From an uncultured Macellibacteroides sp. (GTDB lineage: Bacteria > Bacteroidota > Bacteroidia > Bacteroidales > Tannerellaceae), in the NCBI RefSeq assembly GCF_963667135.1, contig NZ_OY762974.1, positions 1,116,001 through 1,180,000 of the forward strand: 64,000 bases of DNA, written 5' to 3'. The notes beneath the pieces were generated by a model that ran no database searches, was not told the DNA's origin, and saw only the letters and a list, made by a program, of their open reading frames with translations. A program made the position numbers and the translations under genes. Positions 27,674 to 36,438 of the stretch are shown here, one piece after another. The first letter of the stretch is position 1; each line of letters starts with the position of its first letter.

Positions 27674-27681
27674 CAAAGATA
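27674..27681 (-). promoter_or_regulatory. -7 promoter element of the DUF1599-DoxX-tpiA run
   Basis: CAAAGATA on the plus strand reads TATCTTTG on the minus strand, a full TAnnTTTG match. It implies initiation near 27667, about 14 bases before ATG 27653. No -33 TTTG is seen at the standard spacing. Confidence 0.5.
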
Positions 27682-27694
27682 ATAAAAAACAACA

Positions 27695-27728
27695 AAAGGC
27701 ACAGAAGCAAGGAAGCAACTGTGCCTTT
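27695..27728 (-). terminator. terminator of the M23/LysM gene
   Basis: A perfect 10-bp stem AAAGGCACAG / CTGTGCCTTT (27695-27704 with 27719-27728) with a 14-base loop. On the minus strand it is followed by TTGTTGTTTTTTATT. It lies 19 bases past the M23 gene stop. Confidence 0.88.
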
Positions 27729-27746
27729 CGTTATATAAAAGTAACA

Positions 27747-28943
27747 TTACGAACAGCGCAATGAACGCCCTAAACTTAATGTTGATGTTTTTGAAATTCC
27801 ATTTAATTCACAAATTTTACTTACAGAGGTTCTGTACTTCCGGGCAATAGCACCTAACGTATCACCCGATTTGATGCGGTGATAAATAGTTTTGCCTTCA
27901 TCCGATGCATCTACCTTTATTTTCTTTTTGCTACCTTTTACAGTTGATTGGTTTTCTTTGTCGGAATCATTGCTAATTGAAGCTACGTTCTCGCCTCCTG
28001 CACTGCAACGAAGAGCCTGACCTAATCGTAAAACAGAAGTCCGTTTAAGCCCGTTTAGTCTGCAAAGCTGACTTACAGATGTTCCATACCGGCGGGCAAT
28101 TGCTCCAAGCGTATCACCGGATTTAACACGATGAAATACCATTTGATCATCAGACGAAGTGTAAACATTACTGTTTCTTCCATTTATTTTCATATTGTGA
28201 AATACGAATAAATCCTGATGAGGAACACCATTTTCAAAATCAATAATATCAGCGGGGTCAATATCTTTTCCAAGGAAGCGAGTTTCAAAATGGAGATGAG
28301 ATCCTGTTGAACGACCTGTATTTCCTCCTAAAGCAATAGGTTCACCGGCTTTCACAGATTCATTCACATCAACTAAAAAATGGGATAGGTGACCATAAAT
28401 TGTTTCTAATCCGTTTGGATGACGCACTACAACATAATAGCCATAACCTCTTCGCTCGTAGTTTTTTATACGGATTTTTCCGTCAAATGCAGCACGAATA
28501 GTATCTCCAATTTCCACTTTCAGGTCAATACCCCTATGCATTCTGCGACGACGAGGACCATATTTGGAAGTAACATTTACCTGTCTTGTGATAGGAAGGA
28601 CAAAAGTGGAACAGTCTATTTTAAATGAATCCGGCAACACAATATTTTCTTTTTTATATGGATTAACCCAACGGTTGTCCCAATTAGATCCATAAAGTTC
28701 ATCAGCAGGAAACATCATATCTTCTTCAGCCAATTCGGCTTCCAACATTTTTTGATTTAGATCTGACAGCTCTTTTGTAGCCATCTCTTTCTTAAAGCCA
28801 ACTCGATCGGCCATAAGTTCCGTTACCTTTGAGTCGATGTGACGCATACGGTTTGCTGTTTTCTTTTTTACAGGAGTCAGCGGACTTGCCACTGAAGCTA
28901 TAAAAAGGGAACCGCAAAGGAATAGTAGTGTTCTTATGCTCAT
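27747..28943 (-). CDS. M23 peptidoglycan endopeptidase-type protein with two LysM domains
   Basis: A 398-residue exported protein. It has a signal peptide (about 1-20), a peptidase M23 (LytM) domain at about 125-235 with YGPRRRRMHRGIDLKV (first metal His and Asp) and GSHLHFETRF (H-x-H), and two LysM repeats near the C terminus (HRVKSGDTLGAIARRYGTS and HRIKSGDTLGAIARKYRTS). The zinc ligands are present, so it may be an active cell-wall hydrolase rather than a degenerate activator such as EnvC. The M23-then-LysM order is seen in Bacteroidetes NlpD-like proteins. It is a single-gene unit with its own terminator. Confidence 0.93.
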   Translation of the reverse strand: MSIRTLLFLCGSLFIASVASPLTPVKKKTANRMRHIDSKVTELMADRVGFKKEMATKELSDLNQKMLEAELAEEDMMFPADELYGSNWDNRWVNPYKKENIVLPDSFKIDCSTFVLPITRQVNVTSKYGPRRRRMHRGIDLKVEIGDTIRAAFDGKIRIKNYERRGYGYYVVVRHPNGLETIYGHLSHFLVDVNESVKAGEPIALGGNTGRSTGSHLHFETRFLGKDIDPADIIDFENGVPHQDLFVFHNMKINGRNSNVYTSSDDQMVFHRVKSGDTLGAIARRYGTSVSQLCRLNGLKRTSVLRLGQALRCSAGGENVASISNDSDKENQSTVKGSKKKIKVDASDEGKTIYHRIKSGDTLGAIARKYRTSVSKICELNGISKTSTLSLGRSLRCS

Positions 28944-29152
28944 TTGTTGTATTATTTCTAACTTAAATTAGGGGAGTGACCAGCCGATTTACACATCGGT
29001 TTAAATAGCCAACATGTCAAAGTTCGCATTTTAGAATTTACCATCCAAACTAATTGAATAAAAATTTCCGCATTAAATCTAAACGAATATTAAATTAAAA
29101 GCACAATTTACTGAATTACAATATATTACACCAAAGCATGTTTAACAACACA

Positions 29153-31249
29153 TTAACTAATCATTCCCCAATTAATTTTTGAAGAGAAAAGACTCTTAAG
29201 CTTTTGATTCAATTGAATATTTCTTTCTGCACATAATTCAGGATCTTCCAAAAGAATATCGGAAGCTATATCACGGGCATATTGCAACAACTGGCCATCC
29301 GAAGCAAGGTTGGCTATTTTTAAATCAATACCTTCCCCACTTTGGCGCGTTCCTTCCAGATCTCCATGTCCGCGCATACGCAAATCAGCTTCGGCAATTT
29401 CAAATCCATCCGTACTATTAACCATGATTTCCAAACGCTTTCGGGTATCATTACTAAGTTTATAAGAAGAAACCAAAACACAATAAGACTGATCCGCACC
29501 TCTTCCAACCCTGCCCCGAAGCTGGTGTAATTGGGATAATCCAAATCGTTCAGCGCTTTCTATAACCATCACAGAAGCATTGGGAACGTTGACTCCAACT
29601 TCAATAACAGTTGTGGCCATAAGCATATGTGCTTCGCCAGATATAAAACGTTTCATCTCTGCTTCTTTATCTACAGCTTTCATCCTTCCGTGAACCATAC
29701 AAACTGTAAACTCGGGAAAGACTTCTTTAAAAAGCTCATACCCTTCCTCCAGATTTTTATAGTCGAGTTTCTCACTGCCTTCAATAAGAGGAAAAACCAC
29801 ATATACCTGTCTCCCTAATTGAATTTCTTTTCGCAAAAAATCATAAAGCTGAGCTTTGTGTGTATCGTAGCGGTGCACAGTTTTTATTGGCTTTCGACCG
29901 GGAGGAAGCTCATCAATTACAGAAACATCCAGATCGCCGTAAAGAGTCATAGCAAGTGTACGAGGAATTGGCGTAGCAGTCATCACCAAAACATGAGGGA
30001 TCTCTTTGTTCTTTTTCCATAAACGCGAACGTTGCTCTACACCAAACCTGTGTTGTTCATCTATAACTGCCAGACCAAGAGACGCAAACGAGACGGTATC
30101 TTCAATAAGTGCATGTGTGCCAATAAGAATCTGTATTTCTCCATTCTCAATCTGCGGTAAGATTTTTGCTCGTTCTTTTTTCTTAGTTGATCCGGTTAGA
30201 AGAGCTACTTTTACATCCATATCTTCGAGAAAACCGATTACCGTAGCATAATGCTGTGTCGCCAGGATTTCTGTTGGAGCCATCATACAAGCCTGATATC
30301 CATTATCCAATGCAAGTAGCATAGACAATAGTGCGACAAGCGTTTTCCCACTACCCACATCACCTTGTAACAAACGATTCATCTGCCTTCCACTACCCAT
30401 ATCGTTACGAATTTCACGGACAACCCGTTTCTGAGCTCCTGTAAGTTCAAAGGGCAAATAGTCTTTATAAAAGGTATTAAAATAGGTACCAACTTTGGAA
30501 AAAAGCAATCCTTTAATACGAAGCTGACGAAGCTTTGCCGTCTGAAGCATGTTAAGCTGAATAAAGAAAAGTTCGTCGAACTTTAACCTTGCCTGCGCAT
30601 CACGTAGTTTTTCTGCAGAATCAGGAAAATGAATCTGATACATCGCCTCCTTATAGGAAGTCATGCCGATACGTTTTAAAACATATTCGGGCAACGGATC
30701 GGCAAATTCGTCGGTTATTGAGTTTAGAAGTGTAAAGATTAAATTCTGAATAGACCGTGAATTGAGAAAAGATTTTTTCATTTTCTCCGAAGTGGAATAA
30801 TAAGGAGTTAAACCAGAAGCTACCTGGTCTGCACTACTTACAGGATCGATATCAGGATGCGGAATATTATATGTACGACCAAAAACTACCGGTTTACCAA
30901 ACACAATAAATTCTGCACCAGGCTTATATTTGTCCAGCACGTATGAAATTCCTTTGAACCATATAAGATCTATTACCCCTATACCATCCGTAAATTTACC
31001 AACCAGGCGTTTAGTTCTACCTTCTCCGACCGTTTCGAAGTACTGAAAGCGACCTTTTAACTGGATATAGGGCATATTCCCTTCAATTTCACTGATACGA
31101 TAAAGACGGGAACGATCAATGTATTTATAAGGAAAATAATTCAGAAGATCCGCATAGGAACGAATACCCAATTCTTTTTCAAGGAGTTCTGCCTTTTTAG
31201 GACCAACTCCTGGTAAATAAACGATGGATCTTCTTTCCAGGTCTATCAT
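29153..31249 (-). CDS. recG: ATP-dependent DNA helicase RecG
   Basis: RecG remodels stalled replication forks and Holliday junctions. The 698-residue product has the N-terminal helix-hairpin-helix region (VYLPGVGPKKAELLEKELG), the wedge OB domain (about 60-150) and superfamily 2 helicase motifs: Walker A LLQGDVGSGKT, the DEQH box DEQHRFGVEQR, VMTATPIPRTLAM and QLRGRVGRGADQSYC. Length is standard. It is the last gene of the subtilase-xseA-xseB-ispD-recG run, starting ten bases after ispD. Confidence 0.97.
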   Translation of the reverse strand: MIDLERRSIVYLPGVGPKKAELLEKELGIRSYADLLNYFPYKYIDRSRLYRISEIEGNMPYIQLKGRFQYFETVGEGRTKRLVGKFTDGIGVIDLIWFKGISYVLDKYKPGAEFIVFGKPVVFGRTYNIPHPDIDPVSSADQVASGLTPYYSTSEKMKKSFLNSRSIQNLIFTLLNSITDEFADPLPEYVLKRIGMTSYKEAMYQIHFPDSAEKLRDAQARLKFDELFFIQLNMLQTAKLRQLRIKGLLFSKVGTYFNTFYKDYLPFELTGAQKRVVREIRNDMGSGRQMNRLLQGDVGSGKTLVALLSMLLALDNGYQACMMAPTEILATQHYATVIGFLEDMDVKVALLTGSTKKKERAKILPQIENGEIQILIGTHALIEDTVSFASLGLAVIDEQHRFGVEQRSRLWKKNKEIPHVLVMTATPIPRTLAMTLYGDLDVSVIDELPPGRKPIKTVHRYDTHKAQLYDFLRKEIQLGRQVYVVFPLIEGSEKLDYKNLEEGYELFKEVFPEFTVCMVHGRMKAVDKEAEMKRFISGEAHMLMATTVIEVGVNVPNASVMVIESAERFGLSQLHQLRGRVGRGADQSYCVLVSSYKLSNDTRKRLEIMVNSTDGFEIAEADLRMRGHGDLEGTRQSGEGIDLKIANLASDGQLLQYARDIASDILLEDPELCAERNIQLNQKLKSLFSSKINWGMIS

Positions 31250-31259
31250 AGTTTTCTAA

Positions 31260-31946
31260 TTAGAATTGAGAACGTTGGTTCAACACCGCTTCTGTAATTA
31301 ACAGATCAAATGGAGTCGTAATTTTTATATTCTCTCTGTTACCTGGTATCAGATTAACCGCGTAGCCAGACGACTCCACAACAGAAGCATCATCTGTAAA
31401 ACACAGCTCATAAGGACGTTCGTATGCCGACAGAAGTAACTCACTTTTAAAAACCTGAGGAGTCTGTACCGCACAATAACGAGCCCGATCCACAGGAATA
31501 CTTCCATCTTCTGTATATTCACGCAACGAGTCGACCATAGGCAAAACAGGAATAGCTGTTCCATGCAAGGCTGCCTCCTTAAAACAGGCTGCTATAACTT
31601 CCGATGAAACCAGCGGACGGACGCCATCGTGCACAGCCACAAGACCAGGAGATGTTACCAGTTTCAAGCCGTTACAAACAGAATGAAAACGAGTTTCACC
31701 ACCCGAAGTTACCTGATGAGATATATTAAAATTGTACTTTTCACATAATTCATGCCAATAAGCTTGATGTGACTCCGGGAGCACCAATATTAATCGCACA
31801 GAGGAATCGTAGCGATTGAATGCTTCGAGAGTGTGCATAAGCACAGGTTCCCCTGCAACAGGAATGAACTGTTTAGGAAGATCGCCCCCCATTCGTAATC
31901 CCTGACCGCCAGCCACTACAAGTACATATTTAATTTGTTTATCCAT
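31260..31946 (-). CDS. ispD: 2-C-methyl-D-erythritol 4-phosphate cytidylyltransferase
   Basis: IspD transfers CMP from CTP to methylerythritol 4-phosphate in the MEP pathway. The 228-residue protein has the nucleotide-binding start VLVVAGGQGLRMGGDLPKQF, the VAVHDGVRPLVS block and the later TDDASVVESSGYAV block. It lies about 40 bases after xseB and ten before recG. IspF of the same pathway is encoded in this window at 4431, in a different run. Confidence 0.96.
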   Translation of the reverse strand: MDKQIKYVLVVAGGQGLRMGGDLPKQFIPVAGEPVLMHTLEAFNRYDSSVRLILVLPESHQAYWHELCEKYNFNISHQVTSGGETRFHSVCNGLKLVTSPGLVAVHDGVRPLVSSEVIAACFKEAALHGTAIPVLPMVDSLREYTEDGSIPVDRARYCAVQTPQVFKSELLLSAYERPYELCFTDDASVVESSGYAVNLIPGNRENIKITTPFDLLITEAVLNQRSQF

Positions 31947-31987
31947 CTTATTCTTATTGTAATTAAACTATTACAACCGCTATTTTA

Positions 31988-32185
31988 CTAGTCTAACTCT
32001 TCAAGTACTTTTTTAACTTCCTGATCAGCTTTGTAGAGTTTATCCTTACATAACTTGATTAACCGCGTTGCCTCCTTTACCTTTTCAGAAAGGAGATCCA
32101 CTTCCAGTTCTCCCTGCTCAATTTCTTCTACAATCAGCCGGAGCTTCTCGATAGCTTCATTATATGACTCTTCTTTATGTTCCAT
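31988..32185 (-). CDS. xseB: exodeoxyribonuclease VII small subunit
   Basis: A 65-residue helical protein with the XseB signature: YNEAIEKLRLIVEEIEQGEL followed by SEKVKEATRLIKLCKDKLY. It binds the XseA large subunit to form the single-strand-specific exonuclease VII. It lies 20 bases after xseA on the same strand, the usual arrangement. Confidence 0.95.
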   Translation of the reverse strand: MEHKEESYNEAIEKLRLIVEEIEQGELEVDLLSEKVKEATRLIKLCKDKLYKADQEVKKVLEELD

Positions 32186-32205
32186 ATCTCTGTAGTATTA
32201 TTTTG

Positions 32206-33582
32206 TTAAAGTATGCGGCTATCTTTGTCTCCGTCAGCAAACCGTATTGTAACTAAATCGCCCGACTGCATATCGGACGCTCTTTTCACAATGCATCCAT
32301 CTTTTAAGATCATGCTATATCCCCTTTGCATAATATGTTCCGGAGAGGCAAGTGTAATAAACTGTTCGTTAAGCTGTAAGGAATGTCTGCGTAGCGAAAG
32401 CAATTCGGAAGTTACCTGACGAAGAGCATTTTCTGATTTATCCAAAACCGTCCGTTTTCGATCAATCGTTTGCACAGCTAGTCCGGGTAAGGCAATTCCC
32501 ATTCGTATCAAAGAACCTCTCTTTCGTTCCAACAAAGTATTTGCCAATGCAGGCAATTTCATTCCCAAATGCTGTAACAACATCTGGCTTCTTTCTATCT
32601 TTCCCCCGGCTAAAGCAGGCAGGGTAGCCATAAGCAACTGCAGCGATGAGCGACGTTCATTCAAAACTTCCAAAGCCCGTTTACTGCATTTATTCTTCAA
32701 ATCGTCCAATAAACCAGCTGCCTCATCCAATCGTCCGATAAGAAACTCTGCCACAGCCGTAGGAGTTTTCGCCCGCGTATGTGCCACCATATCAATTACA
32801 GTATCATCTCGCTCGTGTCCTATCCCAGTAATAATTGGTAAAGGAAACTGAGCACAATTTGCAGCCAGTAAATACGAATCAAAACTATGTAAATCGGATG
32901 TGGAACCACCACCCCGAATAATCACCACTACATCAAAATTGCCAACCTGCTCATACACCTTATCCAGTGCAGAGATAACAGATTCTTCCGTTTTATCTCC
33001 CTGCATTACAGAAGGAAACAACCTTGTATAGAAAATATAGCCAGCCTTATTATTGGTAAGCTGTAGTAAAAAATCCTCATAGCCGGCAGCCGTAGGAGAC
33101 GTTATAATTGCAATACGCTGGGGCAATATTGGAAATGGCAATTCTTTATTCAGCGTAAACACCCCTTCTTCCTGTAGCTGACGAACAATCTCAAGGCGTC
33201 TTCGTACCATATCGCCCAACGTATAAGCCGGATCTATATCAACTACAGTTAAGCTGTAACCATACAATTCATGAAACTCGACTGTAACTTTAACCAGCAC
33301 TTTTAATCCCGAAGCAAACGCCTGTCCTGTTTCGCTCTCAAAGTAAGGCTTAAGCATATGAAAAGTCTTCGCCCAGATAGAACCCCGGACCTTGGCAAGC
33401 AATTTTCCGGTTGACGGATGTTTCTCAATAAATTCAAGATAACAATGACCGGAGGATACGTTTTGCCTGACATCGCTCATCTCTGCCCGCACCCAATACG
33501 TAGCAGGGAAAGCTTGCTGAAGGACTCCTTTAACCCGATTATTTAGTTCGAGTAACGAAATTTCCTGCCTAACACTTGACAT
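32206..33582 (-). CDS. xseA: exodeoxyribonuclease VII large subunit
   Basis: XseA is the catalytic subunit of exonuclease VII. From ATG 33582 (MSSVRQEISLLELNN) it has 458 residues: an N-terminal OB fold (about 8-100), the catalytic domain with ITSPTAAGYEDFL, IRGGGSTSDLHSFD and TGIGHERDDTVIDMVAH, then a long coiled coil and a short C-terminal segment. The frame stays open to 33645 and ATG 33600 is possible, but 33582 sits two bases after the subtilase stop (TGACATG) and gives the family's normal start. Confidence 0.95.
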   Translation of the reverse strand: MSSVRQEISLLELNNRVKGVLQQAFPATYWVRAEMSDVRQNVSSGHCYLEFIEKHPSTGKLLAKVRGSIWAKTFHMLKPYFESETGQAFASGLKVLVKVTVEFHELYGYSLTVVDIDPAYTLGDMVRRRLEIVRQLQEEGVFTLNKELPFPILPQRIAIITSPTAAGYEDFLLQLTNNKAGYIFYTRLFPSVMQGDKTEESVISALDKVYEQVGNFDVVVIIRGGGSTSDLHSFDSYLLAANCAQFPLPIITGIGHERDDTVIDMVAHTRAKTPTAVAEFLIGRLDEAAGLLDDLKNKCSKRALEVLNERRSSLQLLMATLPALAGGKIERSQMLLQHLGMKLPALANTLLERKRGSLIRMGIALPGLAVQTIDRKRTVLDKSENALRQVTSELLSLRRHSLQLNEQFITLASPEHIMQRGYSMILKDGCIVKRASDMQSGDLVTIRFADGDKDSRIL

Positions 33583-33583
33583 G

Positions 33584-34969
33584 TCATCGTTCGGAAACAT
33601 GCTTACATTGAGATTTATAGGCTTTATAGAGATCGGGCAATCCATATCCTAACTCCGCATCCGGATGGTTGCTTAAGTGACCTGCCTGCTGAAGGGCCTC
33701 AATCATCTCACGAGGAGAAAGATCGGGTACAGCCTGCCATAGACAAACAGATATGCCAGCCAATATAGGAGTAGAAAAAGATGTTCCGTTGGCATAAGTA
33801 ATATTTCCTGAAGCATCTACCACACTGCATCCGCTACCTAAAGCAACCACATCTGGTTTTACCCTGTAATCGGCAGTAAATCCTACAGAACTAAATGTAC
33901 TTTTCTTTTTATCGTCTGTTACGGCCCCAACCGTAACTATTTCGTCGGCATCACCTGGAAAAGTAATCTTCCCCCACGAGCTCGTTCCTTCATTTCCGGC
34001 ACTACTAAAAAGCAGAATACCTTTATCGGCAGCCATTGCGGCCGCTTTACTTATCAGAGCCGTTTTTCCGTCAAGCGAGCCCTGAGTATATACAGCTTCC
34101 TCTGTATCGAACGTAAAATAACCAAGTGAAGAAGTTATAACGTCGACCCCTACACTATCAGCAAACTCAACAGCTGCTACCCAATAATCCTCTTCAATCG
34201 GAAACTCAGAACGGTTATCTTCGCTTTTAATCAGCCAATACGATGCGTCAGGAGCCGTTCCGACCATTAATCCCGGACTATTGGCAGCCATACAAGAAAG
34301 CACTTTTGTACCATGGTCGTCGCTCTCGTATACACTTTGTTCGGGCGACACAATATTTTTAGTTCCCAACAAGTTCAGCGAATCAAAAACAGAGATGCGG
34401 TTAACATTTTGGAAGCCTGCATCGATAACCGCCACACGCATTCCTTTTCCCCGAAAACCAGCTTCATGAAGCTTGATTCCGTTTAGCATTCTAATCTGAT
34501 CATCGGCATGTCCGTATAAATTTTCAAGGGGAAACTCCGAAGGATAAAATGTAGTTGTATCCTGTTGAAAACTTTGCAAATAAAGATTTTCTCCTTTCCA
34601 TACCCATTTTACGGAATCGACCATCGAGAGAGCTTTCAGCTTCTCAACAACAGAGCTATCAGAAGAATTCATAACCACCGTAGACATCCAACGGCTTTGA
34701 GTAACCGCCTCGGCTCCTGTAGAAGTAAGGCTATCAATATAAGCATTCGAAATAGGAAAATCGGCAGCTGTTACCGGGACTCTACGCTGAATACGTCTGT
34801 CAAGTGCTTCTCTGGACAGAAACTCCTCTGGTCGTTCAATACTGCAACCAGCATCCCCTTTATCTTTCAGGTAAACCCGAAACTTATAAGATTCGCTTCC
34901 ATTAGAGAAAAAAGAAAGTAACAATCCAAATGTGCCAAGCACACATATATTTCGCAGGGAATTAAACAT
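33584..34969 (-). CDS. exported subtilisin-like serine peptidase (S8)
   Basis: A 461-residue exported protease. From ATG 34969: signal peptide (about 1-24), a prodomain-like region (about 28-125), then the catalytic domain with Asp183 in VAVIDAGFQ, His219 in DDHGTKVLS, the oxyanion asparagine 326 in FSSAGNEG and Ser397 in NGTSFSTP, so the triad is intact. It ends soon after the catalytic domain and lacks a type IX secretion C-terminal domain, so it is probably periplasmic. ATG 34990 is in frame but overlaps the predicted -7 element (34988-34995), so I reject it. First gene of the run ending at recG. Related proteins near xseA occur in other Bacteroidales. Confidence 0.93.
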   Translation of the reverse strand: MFNSLRNICVLGTFGLLLSFFSNGSESYKFRVYLKDKGDAGCSIERPEEFLSREALDRRIQRRVPVTAADFPISNAYIDSLTSTGAEAVTQSRWMSTVVMNSSDSSVVEKLKALSMVDSVKWVWKGENLYLQSFQQDTTTFYPSEFPLENLYGHADDQIRMLNGIKLHEAGFRGKGMRVAVIDAGFQNVNRISVFDSLNLLGTKNIVSPEQSVYESDDHGTKVLSCMAANSPGLMVGTAPDASYWLIKSEDNRSEFPIEEDYWVAAVEFADSVGVDVITSSLGYFTFDTEEAVYTQGSLDGKTALISKAAAMAADKGILLFSSAGNEGTSSWGKITFPGDADEIVTVGAVTDDKKKSTFSSVGFTADYRVKPDVVALGSGCSVVDASGNITYANGTSFSTPILAGISVCLWQAVPDLSPREMIEALQQAGHLSNHPDAELGYGLPDLYKAYKSQCKHVSER

Positions 34970-34987
34970 GATTCTATTTTTAGTAAG

Positions 34988-34995
34988 CAAAGGTA
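34988..34995 (-). promoter_or_regulatory. -7 promoter element of the subtilase-recG run
   Basis: CAAAGGTA on the plus strand is TACCTTTG on the minus strand, a full TAnnTTTG match. Initiation near 34981 leaves a leader of about 12 bases before ATG 34969, which supports that start over ATG 34990. Confidence 0.5.
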
Positions 34996-35040
34996 CTAAT
35001 CCTTCTTTAAATAAAAAAAAGGAAAATGAGAAGGCTAAAC

Positions 35041-35077
35041 AAAAAAGCCCGGTATCTTTTGGATACCGGGCTTTTTT
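35041..35077. terminator. strong terminator after the Lrp-family gene
   Basis: A perfect 16-bp stem (35041-35056 with 35062-35077) with core GCCCGGTATC, a five-base loop and six A/T pairs at the base. It lies 15 bases past the lrp-family stop and can act in both directions. Confidence 0.94.
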
Positions 35078-35092
35078 ATATTTTCTTAATTA

Positions 35093-35557
35093 TTAAAGAG
35101 CATTACAAATTGGTATTTCACGCTTAACACTCTGACGAAGGGATATAAGTGTTTCGGTAGCCGTTACACCTTCAATCTCCTGAATCTTTGTATTAAGAAG
35201 TTCCATCAGGTGTTCGTTGTCCCGAGCATACAATTTGATAAGCATTGTGTAAGGACCAGTAGTAAAATGACATTCTACAACTTCCGGAATCTTCTCGAAT
35301 TCGGGAACCACGTCCTTATACATTGAACCTTTTTCCAGCTTCACTCCGATATATGTACATGTATTATACCCTAATATTTTCGGATTGATGTGATACCCTG
35401 ATCCAACAATTACATTCATATCAATCATACGTTGTACGCGTTGGTGAATGGCTGCACGAGAAACGCCACATTCTTCAGCAACATCCTTGAAAGGAATCCT
35501 GGCATTCTTAGATATAATGTTCAGAATCTGCCGGTCCAGTTTGTCGATCTTCTCCAT
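35093..35557 (-). CDS. Lrp/AsnC-family transcriptional regulator
   Basis: A 154-residue regulator with an N-terminal helix-turn-helix (about 1-60; KLDRQILNIISKNARIPFKD and GVSRAAIHQRVQRM) and a C-terminal RAM effector domain (about 68-150; YIGVKLEKGSMYKDVV, then FTTGPYTMLIKLYARD). Family members sense amino acids and form octamers wrapping DNA. A perfect 11-bp inverted repeat overlaps the predicted promoter just upstream (35575-35609), suggesting autoregulation. It stands alone between two terminators. The target regulon and ligand are not visible. Confidence 0.93.
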   Translation of the reverse strand: MEKIDKLDRQILNIISKNARIPFKDVAEECGVSRAAIHQRVQRMIDMNVIVGSGYHINPKILGYNTCTYIGVKLEKGSMYKDVVPEFEKIPEVVECHFTTGPYTMLIKLYARDNEHLMELLNTKIQEIEGVTATETLISLRQSVKREIPICNAL

Positions 35558-35574
35558 ATTTTGCTTTAAATTTG

Positions 35575-35609
35575 TATATACTTTTCAATCAAAGTATCAA
35601 AAGTATATA
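35575..35609 (-). promoter_or_regulatory. inverted repeat over the Lrp-family gene promoter
   Basis: TATATACTTTT (35575-35585) and AAAAGTATATA (35599-35609) are perfect complements around a 13-base spacer. The right arm contains the minus-strand -7 element TACTTTTG (35598-35605). Initiation is expected near 35591, inside the palindrome, about 34 bases before the start codon. This fits an operator bound by the regulator itself. Confidence 0.6.
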
Positions 35610-35661
35610 TTTATTTTGATTCGCGTATCAATCTGAAAGAAAAAAGTGCAAAATAAATAAT

Positions 35662-35705
35662 AATGGCGGGTAAATGATGCTAAAAAGCATATTTTACCCG
35701 CCATT
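35662..35705 (-). terminator. terminator of the FKBP gene pair
   Basis: An almost perfect 20-bp stem (35662-35681 with 35686-35705; AATGGCGGGTAAA core) with a 4-base loop, followed on the minus strand by a T-rich stretch. It lies 18 bases past the stop at 35724. Confidence 0.85.
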
Positions 35706-35723
35706 AAGATATTAACAATAAAA

Positions 35724-36419
35724 TTACTTTACGATCTCAAGCAATTCAACTTCAAATACGAGTACCGAATTAGGTTTAATATCCTGACCTGCACCTCTTT
35801 CGCCATAAGCAAGTTCAGAAGGAACCCAGAATGTATATTTTGAACCTACAGGCATAAGCAGCAAACCTTCAGTCCAACCTTTGATAACCTGACCAACACC
35901 GAATTCAGCTGGTTCGCCTCTTTCGATTGAGCTGTCAAATACTTTTCCATCAAGCAAAGTACCCTTGTAGTGAACTTTTACTTTATCTGTGGCAGTGGGC
36001 TTTACACCTTTTCCTTCAGTGATCACCTTATATTGCAAGCCACTTTCTGTAGTAATAACGCCTTCCTTTGTTTTGTTTTCGGCAAGGAACTTATCTCCTT
36101 CTTCTTTTGCTTTTGTAGCTTGTTTAGCAGAAGCTTCCATGAAATAAGTCTGCAAGAAAGCCTGAGCAGCTTCGGGAGTCATGCTTGTTTTCTGACCCTT
36201 AAGCGCTTCGGTAAAACCAGCGATTAAAGCGTCAACATTTGCACTATCAGGTAATGTTTTCAGGTTTTCTTTGTAACCTGCACCTGTGCTAACACCGATA
36301 GCATAACTTGCGCTATCGATAGCACTTTTTAAATTTGCGCTCTTCTTTGAATCACAAGAAGTAGCAGAAACGCCTACAGCAACAGCCATAGCAGCAACAA
36401 AAACACTTGCTTTTTTCAT
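35724..36419 (-). CDS. FKBP-type peptidyl-prolyl isomerase, lipoprotein, Mip/FkpA-like
   Basis: A 231-residue exported isomerase. The signal peptide ends at SATSC with a likely lipidated Cys22; a helical dimerisation region (about 28-125) and a FKBP domain (about 128-231; KVHYKGTLLDGKVFDSS, GEPAEFGVGQVIKGWTEGL, SELAYGERGAG) follow. The hydrophobic pocket residues are conserved. It should catalyse proline isomerisation in the periplasm and may chaperone outer-membrane proteins. It lies 19 bases after a cytosolic paralogue. Confidence 0.93.
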   Translation of the reverse strand: MKKASVFVAAMAVAVGVSATSCDSKKSANLKSAIDSASYAIGVSTGAGYKENLKTLPDSANVDALIAGFTEALKGQKTSMTPEAAQAFLQTYFMEASAKQATKAKEEGDKFLAENKTKEGVITTESGLQYKVITEGKGVKPTATDKVKVHYKGTLLDGKVFDSSIERGEPAEFGVGQVIKGWTEGLLLMPVGSKYTFWVPSELAYGERGAGQDIKPNSVLVFEVELLEIVK

Positions 36420-36438
36420 TTTTAATTTTTTGTATATA

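Noticed and set aside
27654-27710. 19-residue extension of the DUF1599 protein
   Set aside because: It overlaps the predicted promoter and lies next to the M23-gene terminator; the conserved domain starts after ATG 27653.
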